Source of the DNA: Trema orientale | Lineage: Eukaryota > Streptophyta > Magnoliopsida > Rosales > Cannabaceae | Assembly (NCBI GenBank): GCA_002914845.1 | Contig: JXTC01000255.1 | Coordinates: 124,001-188,000 of the forward strand | DNA: 64,000 nucleotides | Reading direction: 5' to 3' | Shown here: piece by piece, positions 1-11,779 of the stretch | Layout: each line of letters starts with the position of its first letter | How positions within the stretch are numbered: the stretch's first letter is position 1 | Position numbers and translations under genes: made by a program | The notes under the pieces: generated by a model | Told to the model about the DNA's origin: nothing | Databases searched by the model: none | The model's input: only the letters and a program-made list of their open reading frames with translations

Positions 1-1761
1 ATATTTTCTCTATCCCTTACTTTATTGTAGACTATTTGATTGTGTGATTGATATTTAGCTTGCTTAATTTACTTAGTATTATTGTTATATGTTTAGTATT
101 ATTGTTGATTTAAGTTAAAAGTTTCAAAAGAGTGGTCTGTAGTTTTACATAGTTGAAAAGTTTCTGAAAATGTTTTAGAACCCAATTCACCTCTCTCTCT
201 TGGGTAGTCAATCTTGGGCTAACAGTATATACATATCACTTGACATGTTTTCAAGAATTGATCATAGAATTATCTGTCCATGTGTCAATATATCTAATTA
301 ATACGTTGAAAATGATCATAGAGAAAATCAAAAAGAGTCAGAAATAAGAATATAATTAAACTAATTAGACAGTTGAGATATTAATTTAATTATCATGATA
401 TGGTACAAATTATTAAAATATAGATATCAATGTCACAATAGTTAATTAATACTAGGGTGATATTATCCGTAAAGTTATCATATGACAATATATTACAATT
501 CTATTCTTTTAGTGAAGTAAAATTTTGAACTTACGATTAGGCTGATTAATTTAAGATACAATTATGGGAGCCACTATTATATGAGCCAAAAAATCCTTGA
601 ACTAGCCTGTAAATTCAGATTTCTACAAGTGCACATGATGGAAAGGAGATAGCAATTGGGCCTCATAAGCCCAAGATTACGTAAGCCTAGCACAGTGATT
701 GAGCATAGGCATGTGGCATTGTGTCATGAGATACAATGCTAGGCCTGAAACTGTAGTCCCATGATTGTGGGAGTTGCAATTTAGTAAAAGATAGATTATT
801 TGAATTTTCAAAATTTAAAGTAATGTCTTAATTGATTTATAATAAGATTCAAATAGATAAAATCTATCACACATTATACATATTATTTTGTCTTATGCAA
901 TTTTATTTTGTAACTAAGAGAAATAAATATCTTTTATTTATTTTGTTAATCTAAATTAAGAAATCTTGATAAATAAATGATAGATTTTTTATTTGAATTA
1001 ATTTCAAATTATTTTAGAAATTAAATACTATTAGAAAGAATTTTGAAATTTGAAAACACCCTTTTTTTTTTAAGGTATTACACATTTTATGAAGATTTCG
1101 ATACTTTGATACATCAAATCTGGACAGGTTTATTTTTTTAGTAAATTACATTTAAAAGAAAGATGTTTGGAACTGCAGAGAAAATGGATTTTCCAAGAAA
1201 AATTAAGACGTATAATTTTGTTAAGAGTTTTGAGAGATCATTACTCTCTTAAAAAAAACATTGGAAATAAAAGCGAAGTAATAAGAAATTCTTCTTGCTT
1301 TAGTTTTTAATTTATTATTTCGGGTTCTAATCAAATTTCTCTTGCATTGTAAAACGTGTTCACACAACAAATACGGTTTAGAAATTTGGTTATAATCTAG
1401 AAGACTTTGGAGTAGGATAATTGACGTCGTTCTTCCATTAGCATCGAAATTGGTTTACAAGAGTTAACGTCTTTTTATTTCTAATTTTGCGAGTATGATC
1501 ATGTTATTTCTACAGGGACATAGGTGTATACAATAACTAAGTTTCTAGTTTTTGTTTTCTTCTTTTGAAGCCTATATTTATTAGCTCACATGTTATAATA
1601 TCAACCAACACTTGCTCCTTGTGTATATTAGATAAGACCATGTGCATATATCTTCTAAATCGAATTCCAAAACCTCAACGTTAGTTGGCTTCTCCACATG
1701 AATATCTACCTTATATACATATACATATATATATATATGTATATATATACATGTAAATAGA
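1..1761. other. AT-rich intergenic DNA with a possible LTR remnant
   Basis: No coding region can be supported. Around 178-225 the text (cccaattcacctctctctct, then cttgggctaac) resembles the 3' end of plant Ty1/copia LTRs, so the window probably opens inside an old LTR remnant. The rest is AT-rich with short A/T runs and a TA-rich stretch near 1710-1750. Short ORFs here have no recognisable similarity and low-complexity composition. Confidence 0.4.
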
Positions 1762-2300
1762 TGATGTAGCGGATTTGGAATCTGCAAAGCCCATAGTGCT
1801 GGGTTTTATAATTAACCCTTTTATGGGCTATATGTGTGAATGACAATTATATAGGCTAAGGGTTATCTAATAAGTGGGGCCATTAAGTGATCTAATTATG
1901 GGCTCAAGAAATTACTAATTAAGTATGGGTTGTATAATATGTGGTTACCCAATACTGCACCAATAGGGATTGATGGAGTCTCTATTAGCTGTCAGTATAT
2001 AAGGACATAATTATTAGGGTTTTGGTCCTCAAGCCAAATAGAACGTACGCTCTTCTCCTCTGCCTCTATCAACAGAGAGAGAATCTCACTGAGCATACAT
2101 AGAGTATTCTGGCTGTGGAAGACCTTCTTCCCTCAGGCTCTAATCAATACATCGCTTCCGCTTACATGATCACATCCTTTGCTGTCAAACATAATAGATC
2201 CAGGTTAGTCACCAGTTTTCTCTCAACAAATCTTTTCCTGAAAATTTGGCATGATAGATTCTAGGATTGTATTTGGTTTAACAATCTATTATGTATATCA
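1762..2300 (+). repeat. copia-like LTR (5' side)
   Basis: The segment starts with TGATGTAGC and ends TATATCA, the TG...CA form of an LTR, and is followed directly by a tRNA-Met-type primer site. It holds a promoter-like TATA sequence (cagtatataagg, about 1993) and a CT-rich stretch after it. No matching second LTR is visible in the window, so the element is truncated or broken up. The start was chosen from the TG terminus and is less certain than the end. Confidence 0.6.
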
Positions 2301-2316
2301 AGTAGTATCAGAGCGG
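2301..2316 (+). other. primer binding site, initiator tRNA-Met type
   Basis: The sequence agtagtatcagagcgg just inside the LTR end resembles the TGGTATCAGAGC primer site used by many plant copia elements (complementary to the 3' end of initiator tRNA-Met), with one or two changes. It supports calling 1762-2300 a left LTR in plus orientation. Confidence 0.6.
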
Positions 2317-3539
2317 AATTTTATGTTAAATTGATTTGGCTAATCATGCATAATTGAAGTTTTCATAATCTATGCCTATTTGCAGTTCTGGGGCTTAGAT
2401 TATACATGCATGATATATAATTTACATGATTTTTGAGTTATTTGATACTATGAGGGTTAGGATTTGGCTGTGGGTCGTTATTTTAAAGAATTGGGGTTTA
2501 AAACATCCAATTTTGGCGATTTTTGGGGTGTTTTTGGCAATTTAAGCGAATCTGAAAAATTCTAGATTCCTGCTGGAATAGTGTTTCCGATTTACGGATT
2601 TTTGTTTTTGGTCGACCAAAAACACTATTACCAAAGAGGTCGATTTTCAACCTATTTTGATTTTCAGGTCGATTTTTTGATAGATTTTGGTCATTTTTTA
2701 CGTAAATCATGGAGTTCCGACCTATTGTCAACCTAATAAGGACTAAAACGATCCAGACTTTGTCCGTTGAAAGCTCTATTTGGTTCTAAGGTTGATAAAG
2801 TACTCAGCCATTTTCGAAAATCGAATCTGATATTTTTTGTCACTATTAGAATCAATCGACCAAATCTAGGTTTTCGATCGACTGAAAGTTGCCCGAAAAT
2901 CACAATTTAGTCTCTGTGATTTTTGGACGACTGAATAGTAGACCTATTGTCAGATTTGGTCGACCGAAACAGTAATATCGGTCGATCGAATCTGATAGGC
3001 AGTCAACCAATTTCAACAAAGAAATATTTTTCAGTTATTTTGGGCACTTAGTCAATTTTCTTTGCACTATTTGTTTAAATATTTTGAAATAGATGAGTTG
3101 AAACAATATGTTGCCAAAGTAACCTCTATGTGTAGATTTATTTATTTTGAAATATTTGAATGATTGTGTGTTTATTATTCATGGGAATAATTACCAGCCC
3201 AAAGGAAGGTAATTATTGGGCCGAATAATGAACAAATTTGTGATAATAGATATGTGATGGTTACTAAGTTTTCATGTGGATAGCAAATCGGCCCAAAAGA
3301 AGATTTACTATCTAACAAATATTACTGTCAATATTTGATTACTGTACTGAAGAGTACTGAAGCATGTATATAGTAATAGACATTGATTTAGGTTATAGTA
3401 TAGATATACACAAGTTTGATTATTTGAGAAGTGTATTAGCATAATAATGGCTAGGAATTCGATGGAATGCTTGTGTGAAGTAAGAATAAGTGTTATAATA
3501 TTCTCAGAGTTAAAAGGCAAGAAAGTTAGGGCTTGGTTA
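2317..3539 (+). repeat. non-coding internal region of a degraded LTR element, with GGTCGACC motifs
   Basis: No gag or pol similarity is visible. Between about 2580 and 3010 there is a cluster of related motifs (ggtcgacc, tcgaccaaa, cgatcgac, ggtcgatcg) on both strands, including a 22-bp perfect palindrome at 2603-2624. Around 3180-3300 the phrase containing gcccaaa-gaag recurs twice. This looks like leader or spacer sequence of a non-autonomous retrotransposon; no function can be assigned. Confidence 0.4.
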
Positions 3540-4853
3540 GATTAAATTTAGTTAGAGTCATGTTAGGATAGTTAGTCTTAGTTTAGCTTTACTCGAGGAT
3601 GAACAAAAGTCTAAGTATAGAAGTATTTGATAGGTGTCAATTTACTTTTAAATAATGATTAATTCTCTAAATTACTTTGATGAGACTAATTACCTTATTT
3701 TATGTTAATTAGATGTCAAATGAGGAATAGATTAAAAAGGAGTTGAAATAAGACGAGTTGGATCGAGAAGTAGCAAAGAACTGAGAACCAGAGTCACAAC
3801 GCCACGGCGTTGGACCTCATACACTATTACACCAACTGTAGAGAGAAGAAAAATTGTTTTTGAGAACCAGCACCCGAGGCTAGGCGCCCGGGGCTGGATA
3901 TCCGTACAACATCTGATTTTAAGTGTTTTGATGATTTGGGACTCTTTAATTGTACGAGATTTGACCTAATTACCTTCCAGACCTAATCCTCTATAAATAG
4001 GTTACTTTATATTAGATGAGGAGTTGTCATACAGAGTTCCTAGACACCTAAACACTAAAAGACCTAGAAAGAGAGAGGGGGAGAGCTTGGAGGCAGGAGC
4101 TGCAGCCGTCCTTCATTCTTCTTTCTTTTCCCTTCTTTTGTTTTACTCTTCTAGTATTATGTTCTTATTATTATATTCTATATTGTTCCTAGACTAGGAT
4201 TTCGGTTAGGTTAAGAATTATTTCAATGGCTCAGACATAAATATTTATTAGTTTTCCAGTTTTATATATCAATTACTATCTTTTAGAATTTTTATTATTC
4301 CTTATGTGCTTTGATGACTGTGATTTCTAATTTATTTTTTATTTTTAGGTGGCTAACTAAATAATTTATGATAAATCTCTAGGGCTATATTAGATTCTAG
4401 ATCCGTAATATCTAGGACTTTTAATAATAGTAGTAATATTTTAGTGAGAATTAAACTGCGTAATTTAATTAATATATGGTGAAGACACAACTCTAGGTCA
4501 AGTAATCTGCGTGAAATTATTATCTAGATTTAACCTACTCTTGTTCTTAATGCATTAGTTAGACTAATTGCGTGAGCTTATCTGAGATTACCTAGCTAAT
4601 AGAATCTAGATAAAGAGCCTGTTTTGTCTAGTTATAAGTGGTAGATTGTGGGGTTAGTGGTGCATATCTGTTGTCTACGGTTGATAATTCTGAATGGTAA
4701 TTGAATATGAAATTTGGTGATTAATTTAATAGGAATATTTAGTGGTCGAGAATAAACCTTTATTCTAGTTATTTTATTACTATTTATATTTTATTTATTT
4801 TATTATTTTTATTTAGTTTTAGTTTTATTTGAAATCCACCTACACCTTAGGAT
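3540..4853 (+). repeat. Tat/Athila-type Ty3 3' end and LTR, truncated
   Basis: The sequence ctcgaggatgaacaaaagtc (3590-3611) followed by taagtatagaagtatt is the characteristic pre-LTR text of plant Tat/Athila Ty3 elements, where it acts as the polypurine region. An LTR-like segment then begins with TGATAGGTG at 3628 and runs to about 4853, where another LTR begins. Its expected 3' terminus is not seen, so this copy is probably truncated by the neighbouring element. No coding capacity. Confidence 0.5.
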
Positions 4854-6266
4854 TGATAGCTGATGTGCTTATATTTATACAATATTTACGTACCTTTTCT
4901 AACTTAATTTTGTGCTTAACTATTATTTTTCTACCAGCTTTCATCTAAATTTGTGCTATTTTGTTAAATTGAGCAGGCGACAAGGTAATCATAGAAAAGA
5001 GAGCTTACAAGTGGCGTTTTACTAAAAAGTTAGATAAAAAGATAAAATGAGAAGCTTGAATAATATGATCAGCCCATAGTTTCAAATGAGTCCAATTGTT
5101 TGAATTAGAACGGGTCATGCTTCATGAGGCCCAATGTATTAATGCTAAACAATTGAGTTTTTGAAGGCCCAAGCTAAGCTTACACGCGATCTGCACAACA
5201 AAAGAGTTTTTGCAAGTCAAAACACATAAATGGGTAACGTTAGATTTTAGAAAAGAAGAGTTTTTGAAGTATAGGACTCTTGAGTCAGTTAAGCCATCAT
5301 ATCCTACGCGCGTTTATATATATCTTGACAAGACATAGAGAGCTCCAGAGGGCAGCCATAGCGCACAGGGAGGAGCGATAGAGAGAGATTAATAGAAAGA
5401 TTAATTAGAGGTCAAATTGGAAGAGGAGGCTTGCAATTATTCTCAATCATTCTGCACTTTGCTCAATCCTCGTTTGTTTGTTTTAATTTTTAGCTTTTTC
5501 ATTATGTTGAAAATTTTTATTTTTAGTTTTGTTATTTTAATTATGAACTAAATTAATTTTCTAGAATTACAATGGGATCTCTATATGTAGTTTGAATTAT
5601 GATGTTTCCTCTTTGATTTTGTAATTTTAAATTATGAATTGCTTATTCTATCTTGTTCTTAATGCTTTTAAGTGCTTGATCACCACTTAAATTGATATTG
5701 GTAATTTGTATGAACTTGGAAAAGGAATTTCAGATTTAGACCTAGATAGAATAACACATGATCATGATTAGATGAGTTTGTGTAGGATAGGAATATACCT
5801 ACATAACATGTGCAATCATTATAAGACCATAATCTTAATGAATCTTTTCTTAATCTAATTCACATAGGAATATAGTGAATTAATTAGAGGAGATATTTCT
5901 ATATGACTATCGGAAGAGGCTTATAGATATACTAGAGTTCTTGATTAGCAATTCGGGTTAAATAGTAATTCAAAGAGGGTAACTAGTAATTTAAGCATAC
6001 GTAGAGTGAAAATTGTAATCCTAAGTTTATTTTCATTGGCGATTTGATAAATTATTTGCACTCTTTAATTTTATTTATTTATTTTCTTGTTTTCTTTTAG
6101 TTTAAATTTTAATTTTAGAATTTTTAAATTGATAATTTGGATAAATTGATAACTAGTGTAGGTTAGTACTTAACGAATTATAACAATTTTTTTGTGGGAA
6201 TGATATCTTTATTCGTCACTTTATTAGTTGTTCGATACGTGCACTTGCGTATGAAAATCCATAACA
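4854..6266 (+). repeat. 5' LTR of an Athila-like Ty3 element
   Basis: The segment begins TGATAGCTGATG and ends ATAACA, with a tRNA-Asp-type primer site 6 bp later. About 1.4 kb is usual for Athila-group LTRs, as is the terminal text gtgcacttgcg near 6239. No 3' partner LTR is visible downstream, so the element lost its right end. Confidence 0.65.
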
Positions 6267-6272
6267 AGTTTT

Positions 6273-6284
6273 TGGCGCCGTTGG
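6273..6284 (+). other. primer binding site, tRNA-Asp type
   Basis: TGGCGCCGTTGG matches the start of the TGGCGCCGTTGCC primer site shared by Athila and Tat Ty3 elements (tRNA-Asp). It is preceded by aagttt, the usual spacer. It fixes the 5' LTR end and the plus orientation of the element. Confidence 0.75.
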
Positions 6285-6314
6285 TTATTAGTTCAAACAT
6301 TCTACAATGGCCTG

Positions 6315-8054
6315 ATGGGACACTTGAGAACAATAGTTGATGCAGCAGTCGGAGGTGCTTTGATGGGGAAATCAACTGAAGAGGCATATGACCTATTGGA
6401 AGAGATGGCAGCCAATAACTACCAGTGGCCGTCAGAAAGAATGAATCCAAAGAGGGCAGCCAGCATAAATGAATTGGAGACCATGGCATCCTTAGCCTCT
6501 CAAATTAAAGCTTTGTCTAAGAAGTTTGATTTGCTAGGAGTTCGTGCCATGAATAGCCCATTTGTAGCTTGCAGTAATTGTGGTGATAATCATATGAGCA
6601 ACCAGTGTCCTTTCAATATGGAATCTATGCGATATGTGGCCAATTTAAATAGGCAACAGATCGACCCCCATTCAAATTCTTACAACCCAGGCTGGAATAA
6701 TCACCCGAACTTCTCTTGGAACAATAACAATAATCAAGGGTCAAATTCAGCTAGTCAACCTATGCCTTCACTTGGATTTGCACAACAAGCACCACTACCA
6801 CAACAAGAGAAAAAGTCAGCACTTGAAGAGATGTTTATGCAGTACATGGCTAAGAATGACGCTATTCTTCATAATCAAGCTGCGTCATTAAGGAATCTTG
6901 AGACTCAAATTGGTCAACTGGTCATTGCAGTTAGCTCTCGACCACAAGGTAATTTACCAAGCAATATAGAGGTGAACCCCAAGGAGCAGTGCAATACGAT
7001 AACTCTTAGAAGCGAGAAGCAAATAGAGCAACCAAGTCAATCTATTTTAGCTAACTCACCACCTTTAGCTTCTTCACCGTCAACGAGCTCAAGTAAGCAG
7101 CCAGTGCAACCCTAAGAGCTATCCGAGAAACATCGTGTTGAGCCAGATTTGCCCAAGTCCAAGCTTTTTCCAGATAATCCAGAGCCATATGTTCCTCCAC
7201 TACCATTTCCTCAACGATTCTACAAGCATAACATGGATAAACAATTTTCAAAGTTTTTAGATGTTTTAAAGAAACTCCACATAAACATTCCTTTTGTGGA
7301 GATGCTTGCTCAATCGCCGAATTATGTGAAGTTTCTAAAAAGGATTTTATCTAATAAAAGGAAGCTAGAGGATTATAAAACAGTTGCACTTACTGAGGAG
7401 TGCAGTGTGGTCTTGCAAAAAAAACTTCCAATGAAGCTAAAAGATCCTGGGAGTTTTGGTATCCCGTGCACAATTGGGAGCTTATTCTTTAGCAATGCTC
7501 TATGTGACTTGGGAGCAAGTATCAACCTAATGCCACTCTCAATCTACAAGAAATTAGGTTTAGGGGAAGCAATGCCGACAACAGTCATCCTACAACTTGC
7601 TGATCGATCTCTTGCTTATCCGAGGGGTATGATAGAAGATGTTCTAGTAAAAGTTGACAAATTCATCTTCCCAGCAGACTTTATTATACTAGACATGAAA
7701 GAAGACCAAGATATTCCTATCATACTTGGTCGACCATTTTTAGCTACTGGGAGGGCACTCATCGATGTACAAAAAGGAGAACTGACAATACGAGTCCAAG
7801 ATGAGGCTGTCACCTTTAATGTCTTCAGGGCAATCAAGCATCCATCAGAATCTACACAATCTAAGACTGAAATACAGAGAACAGAAAGCTTGAAGAGTAC
7901 CTCCATTGACTCAACCAGGGAGGAAAAAGCAGAAGTCCTAGAACAAGTCCATTCTTTAGAAGCTCCATCGTACTATCATGGGAGGAAGCCGAAATTTGAA
8001 AAGCTTGGGAAAGGTCCCTCTAGACTATTTCCATCCATCTACGAACCTCCCTGA
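6315..8054 (+). pseudogene. Athila-like gag-protease pseudogene
   Basis: The first part (6315-7115) matches the C-terminal half of Athila Gag: the motif YDLLEEMAANNYQWPSER, then a zinc knuckle CSNCGDNHMSNQC (C-x2-C-x3-H-x4-C) starting at 6570. A TAA at 7113-7115 interrupts the frame; the same frame reopens and runs to 8054 with a retropepsin domain (DLGAS at 7506-7520, then IILGRPFLATGRALID). The N-terminal Gag domain is missing between the primer site and residue 1, and no reverse transcriptase, RNase H or integrase follows, so the element is internally deleted and non-autonomous. The apparent second start at 7149 is a TTG codon inside the continuous frame, not a real start. Confidence 0.85.
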
Positions 8055-9735
8055 ATAATCCTCGCTAAAGAGTCTGGCTGATGACTATAAATCAAGCGCT
8101 TCTTGGGAGGCAACCCATGAACTTTTTCTTTTCCTTTTTAATTTTGGATTTTTTTAGTTTTTTTTTCTTTTGTTATGTTTTGTCTGTTTTGTTTTTGTGT
8201 ATTTCAGATTTTTGCATAAGTTTGGGGGTCGATATATAGACTTCAGCGACTCAGCTAGAAGCCTCCACCTTTGTGTGAAAATCTGAGCGAGTTTTCTTTT
8301 ACCTTCTCTTTTATTTTTAACATTGGGGACAATGTTAATTTTAAGTTTGGGGGTAAGGAGTCAAAATGTACAAAAAAATAAAAAAATAAAAAAATTAAAA
8401 ATTAAAAAAAAATCGTTTACTTTTGTTTTTATGACCTAGTTTGATTGTCGTATGCCGATGTTAAGACCTTGAATTGATTGAATAAGGTTCTTGGAAGAAT
8501 GATGAACACTGTTTTTATCTGTGTGCTTGATTCTGTGTTAGTTTGGTTTTGCTTATGATTCCTTGAAAATTTTGAGCACATGAATAGTTGCATTTGATTG
8601 TTTCGCTTACTTAGAGAAAGTTTATGTGAATTAAGTACATTCTTTAAAATCTCATTAATAAACTCTAGAACCTGTTTGATTACCACTTGAGGTGAAATCC
8701 TAGACTATTTTACATTAGAGATATGATTTAGGTTATTTTTAGATTGTCTGAGCCTTTCAAGCTTACCCTTGACACTTATATATCCTTAGTTTACCCCTTT
8801 GAGCCTAATTATTGACAATTTTCTTTGATACCCATATTTTTAGCCTAGATTTAAAAAGTTTCCAATATTTTACCTTACACCTGATAGCACATGTGATCTT
8901 TATTGAAAATATTTTGAATTATGCAATTTGGGAGGAAGGGTGGTGTTGAAAAAAAAAAAATTTGTAGAGGCATAAAAAAAAATAAGAAGAATAAAAAGAA
9001 GAAGAAAGTACTATACCCTTGTGAAAGAAAAAAAAAAAACGAAGGAAAAAATATCACATGTATAGTGAAAAAGAAAGATTGAAAAATTATAAGTTTGGGG
9101 TATAGTGCTTCAATGAGAAAATATGGTATGAAAGACGAAAGTAGAAAACAAGTTTAGGAGAGTGTTCAAGAAAAGTCGTATAAAGATCCGAGAATAATTT
9201 ACTTGCTTAGGGTGATTTGAGCCAAAAATGCCTATTATCCTACCTGTTACCTTAGCCATACATTACAAGCTTAATAAAGTCCTAATGATCTTTAGTGCAG
9301 TGTTTGTCTATATTAGTGGAGAGTGATATGAAAAATAGGCTTATGGAGTTTATATATTTCTATCTTGAGATTTGTTATAACTTGCTTGTTTATATAAACT
9401 GATCCGAGTTACAAGTGATTGAATGTAATTGTTTTCGCACACACACTCAAGGAATTTATAGTGGAATCAGGTTAGCATTTGAATTGAAATTCTAGACTTT
9501 TTACAATGTTCAGAGTTTTTCTTTGAGCTTTTTAAAATGTGAAATCTTTGAGGCAAAGTTTTGAGAATTGAACTGGGTCATGGTTTGGTCGTGTTTAGGT
9601 GTTTAGAAATTTAGTTTAGGTTTTCTTTCTTTCTTTATAGCATATTAGTTAGACCAGTTCCATGTGGAATTAACCTTTCTTGCCATTGTACTAGATTTTT
9701 TAGGATAGTCAGAGGAAGTATTATAATTTAATTTG
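8055..9735 (+). repeat. Athila-like post-pol non-coding region
   Basis: Immediately after the protease stop comes the text gcttcttgggaggcaaccca, which in intact Athila elements lies after integrase, so roughly the whole pol segment has been deleted here. The following region holds the family's repeated phrase aagtttgggggt (8219 and 8343) and ggacaatgttaa (8327), then long A-rich tracts (8369-8412, 8950-9050). The open frames here are low-complexity artefacts. Confidence 0.65.
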
Positions 9736-10075
9736 ACTGCATTAATGAACACTATCATTTCTTATTAAAGTTATAAGTTATATTTCCGCTATATGACCCA
9801 GAAAATATTTCTACCTTATCTACAGGGACATATCTATGAGATGTTATATGGAGATCAAAGGGAGATTATACCCTGACTTACTTTAAGTATAAATAGATTG
9901 CGATACACTTATTTGGAGAGAGCTCTTTTTTGGAGAATCTCCTTCATACACTCTTAGTCATTCACTCTGCTGACTTAAGTATCGGAGTATCTTGTATATA
10001 GCCACTACCCATCCCCACAATCAGGAAGACGACGGAGGTGAAGTGAAGAACTAATGAGGAGATGACCAGCAAAAA
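9736..10075 (+). repeat. Ty3 LTR-like repeat, copy A
   Basis: This stretch aligns in the same orientation with 22125-22460, sharing many blocks (for example atttggagag, cattcactct, gaggaagacgacg-like text and agtataaata, a TATA-like promoter). The match ends near gaggagatgacc. Two direct copies about 12.4 kb apart, with a promoter-like core, are what the LTRs of one disrupted Ty3 element would look like, but they could be independent fragments of one family. Confidence 0.5.
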
Positions 10076-10429
10076 ACATATCCAGCAACAAAACCTGATC
10101 TAGTAGAGCCATGTCGTAGTGATAACATTCTTGCTAGTCGTGGCACTAATTAAAGTTCAATGCGAGCAGACCTTATTTGGTGAGATCTAAAGTCCAACAT
10201 GGGCCGACCTCATTTGGCAACACATTATGCTCCATAGAGCTATAGAAGACCGAATTGGGCAGACCAGATCCCATTTGGCGAGACTTAAAATCCAATGTGG
10301 GATAAACCCACTTGACGAGATCTGAGGTTTAAGTCTAGGTAGACACGACCCAACATGACAGACAAAAAAATTCGAGTTCGAGCAAACACAACTGATAAGG
10401 ACATGGCAAGCATGAGAGCTTGGAATGCA
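10076..10429 (+). repeat. degraded Ty3 internal region with degenerate short repeats
   Basis: Between about 10165 and 10340 a phrase like catttggcgagacttaaaatc recurs three or four times in diverged form at intervals of roughly 50-60 bp. Similar phrasing returns at 11930-12130. No protein-coding similarity apart from the last part, which runs into the Ty3 polyprotein tail at 10430. Confidence 0.4.
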
Positions 10430-11104
10430 GATCCTATCCAAGTTCCCATTGGTCCAGTTACAAGAGCACGTGCAAAGAAATTCCAAAATACGTTAAGTGG
10501 GCTGATTCAAGAGATTTGGGCTCAGGCATGCACGTGGAGGCCCATTGATGGAGATGAATGAATTTCTAAGGCCTTAACAAGTTTGATTCAGGCTCAAGAA
10601 AGTCTATAGCGCATATGGAAGGGAAATCTGATTTGTAAAGACTTGCATGCCAAGTCATAGCTTGCTTTCCTATTTTAGTTATTAGTTTCCCAAAACGATT
10701 TATTTGCTTATTTTCTTTTCGTTAGTGGCATATAATAGGCTGAAATTAAGGGATTAAAATCAGATTGCCTACCATGTAATTAGGGACAAATTTGGCTTAG
10801 TCATTAGGGTTATTTTCCTGCTTTCCTTTTCTGGTTTAGGTAAGTTATCTTTAGGCCTTTTTGGGATTTTTTTAGATTGAAAATTTCCATGACCCTTTTG
10901 TATATAAATAGCCATTAGCTTAATGAAACAGATTAGATTATAATTCATTAAAAATTGAGAGTAATTTCTCTTTGGTTCTTTGAGAACTATTTTGAACTTA
11001 TTAGATTTTTTCTGTGGTGTTCATCCCTTGACTTATCAATCGAGTTTTTCCATCCTTGATTGTGGCGTCTTCCTTTATACCAAGGTTCACATCTCTTTAT
11101 AGGT
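10430..11104 (+). repeat. 675-bp tandem unit 1: Ty3 polyprotein tail plus LTR-like sequence
   Basis: The unit begins gatcctatccaagttccc and ends ctctttataggt. Its first 130 bp encode a peptide containing GPVTRARAKKFQ and LIQEIW, typical of the extreme C-terminus of a class of plant Ty3/gypsy polyproteins, ending at the stop at 10559-10561. The remainder is non-coding and contains a promoter-like TATA (gtatataaatagcc, about 10900). The next 675 bp are a direct repeat of this unit. Confidence 0.8.
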
Positions 11105-11779
11105 GATCCTATCCAAGTTCCCATTGGCCCAGTTACAAGAGCACGTGCAAAGAAATTCCAAAATGCGTTAAATGGGCTGATTTAAGGGATTTGGGCTCAG
11201 ACATGCACGTAGAGGCCTATTGATGGAGATGAACGAATTTCTAAGGCCTTAACAAGTTTGATTCAAGCTCAAGAAAGTCCATAGACGCATATGGAAGAGA
11301 AATCTGATTTATAAGGACTTGCATACCAAGTTATAGCTTGCTTTCCTATTTTAGTTATTAGTTTCCTAAAACGATTTATTTACTTGTTTCCTTTTCTTTA
11401 GTGGCGTGTAATAGGCTGAAAATTAAGGCATTAAAATCAGATTGCCTACCATCTAATTAGGGACGAATTTGGCTTAGCTATTAGGGTTATTTTCCTACTT
11501 TCTTTTTCTGGTTTGGGTAAGTTACCTTTAGGTATTTTTGGGATTTTTTTAGACTGAAAATTTTCGTGACCCTTATGTATATCAATAGCCATTAGCTTAA
11601 TGAAGCAAATCAGATTGCAATTCATTAAAAATTAAGAGCAATTTCTCTTTGGTACTTTGAGAACTATTTCGAACTTATCAGATTTCTCTATGGCATTCAT
11701 CCCTTGACTTATCAATCGAGTTCTTCATCCTTGATTGTGGCATCTTCCTTTATATCAAGGTTCACATCTCTTTATAGGT
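11105..11779 (+). repeat. 675-bp tandem unit 2
   Basis: A head-to-tail copy of 10430-11104, with the same start, the same end and the same length, differing by scattered substitutions. Its copy of the polyprotein tail is broken by an early stop (gctgatttaaggg). The near-identical lengths with dispersed point differences show a duplication that has had time to diverge. Confidence 0.85.

Noticed and set aside
1762..2300. Membership of this LTR in the same family as the gag-only elements, because it also starts TGATGTAGC
   Set aside because: Only the first nine bases agree with element 2's LTR; the rest, the end sequence and the primer site differ.
6178..6489. Minus-strand frame opposite gag
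   Set aside because: Shadow of the Athila gag frame on the other strand and across the primer site.
8875..9057. Minus-strand frame of 60 codons, almost all F and L
   Set aside because: Translation of A-rich tracts in the Athila post-pol region; low-complexity artefact.
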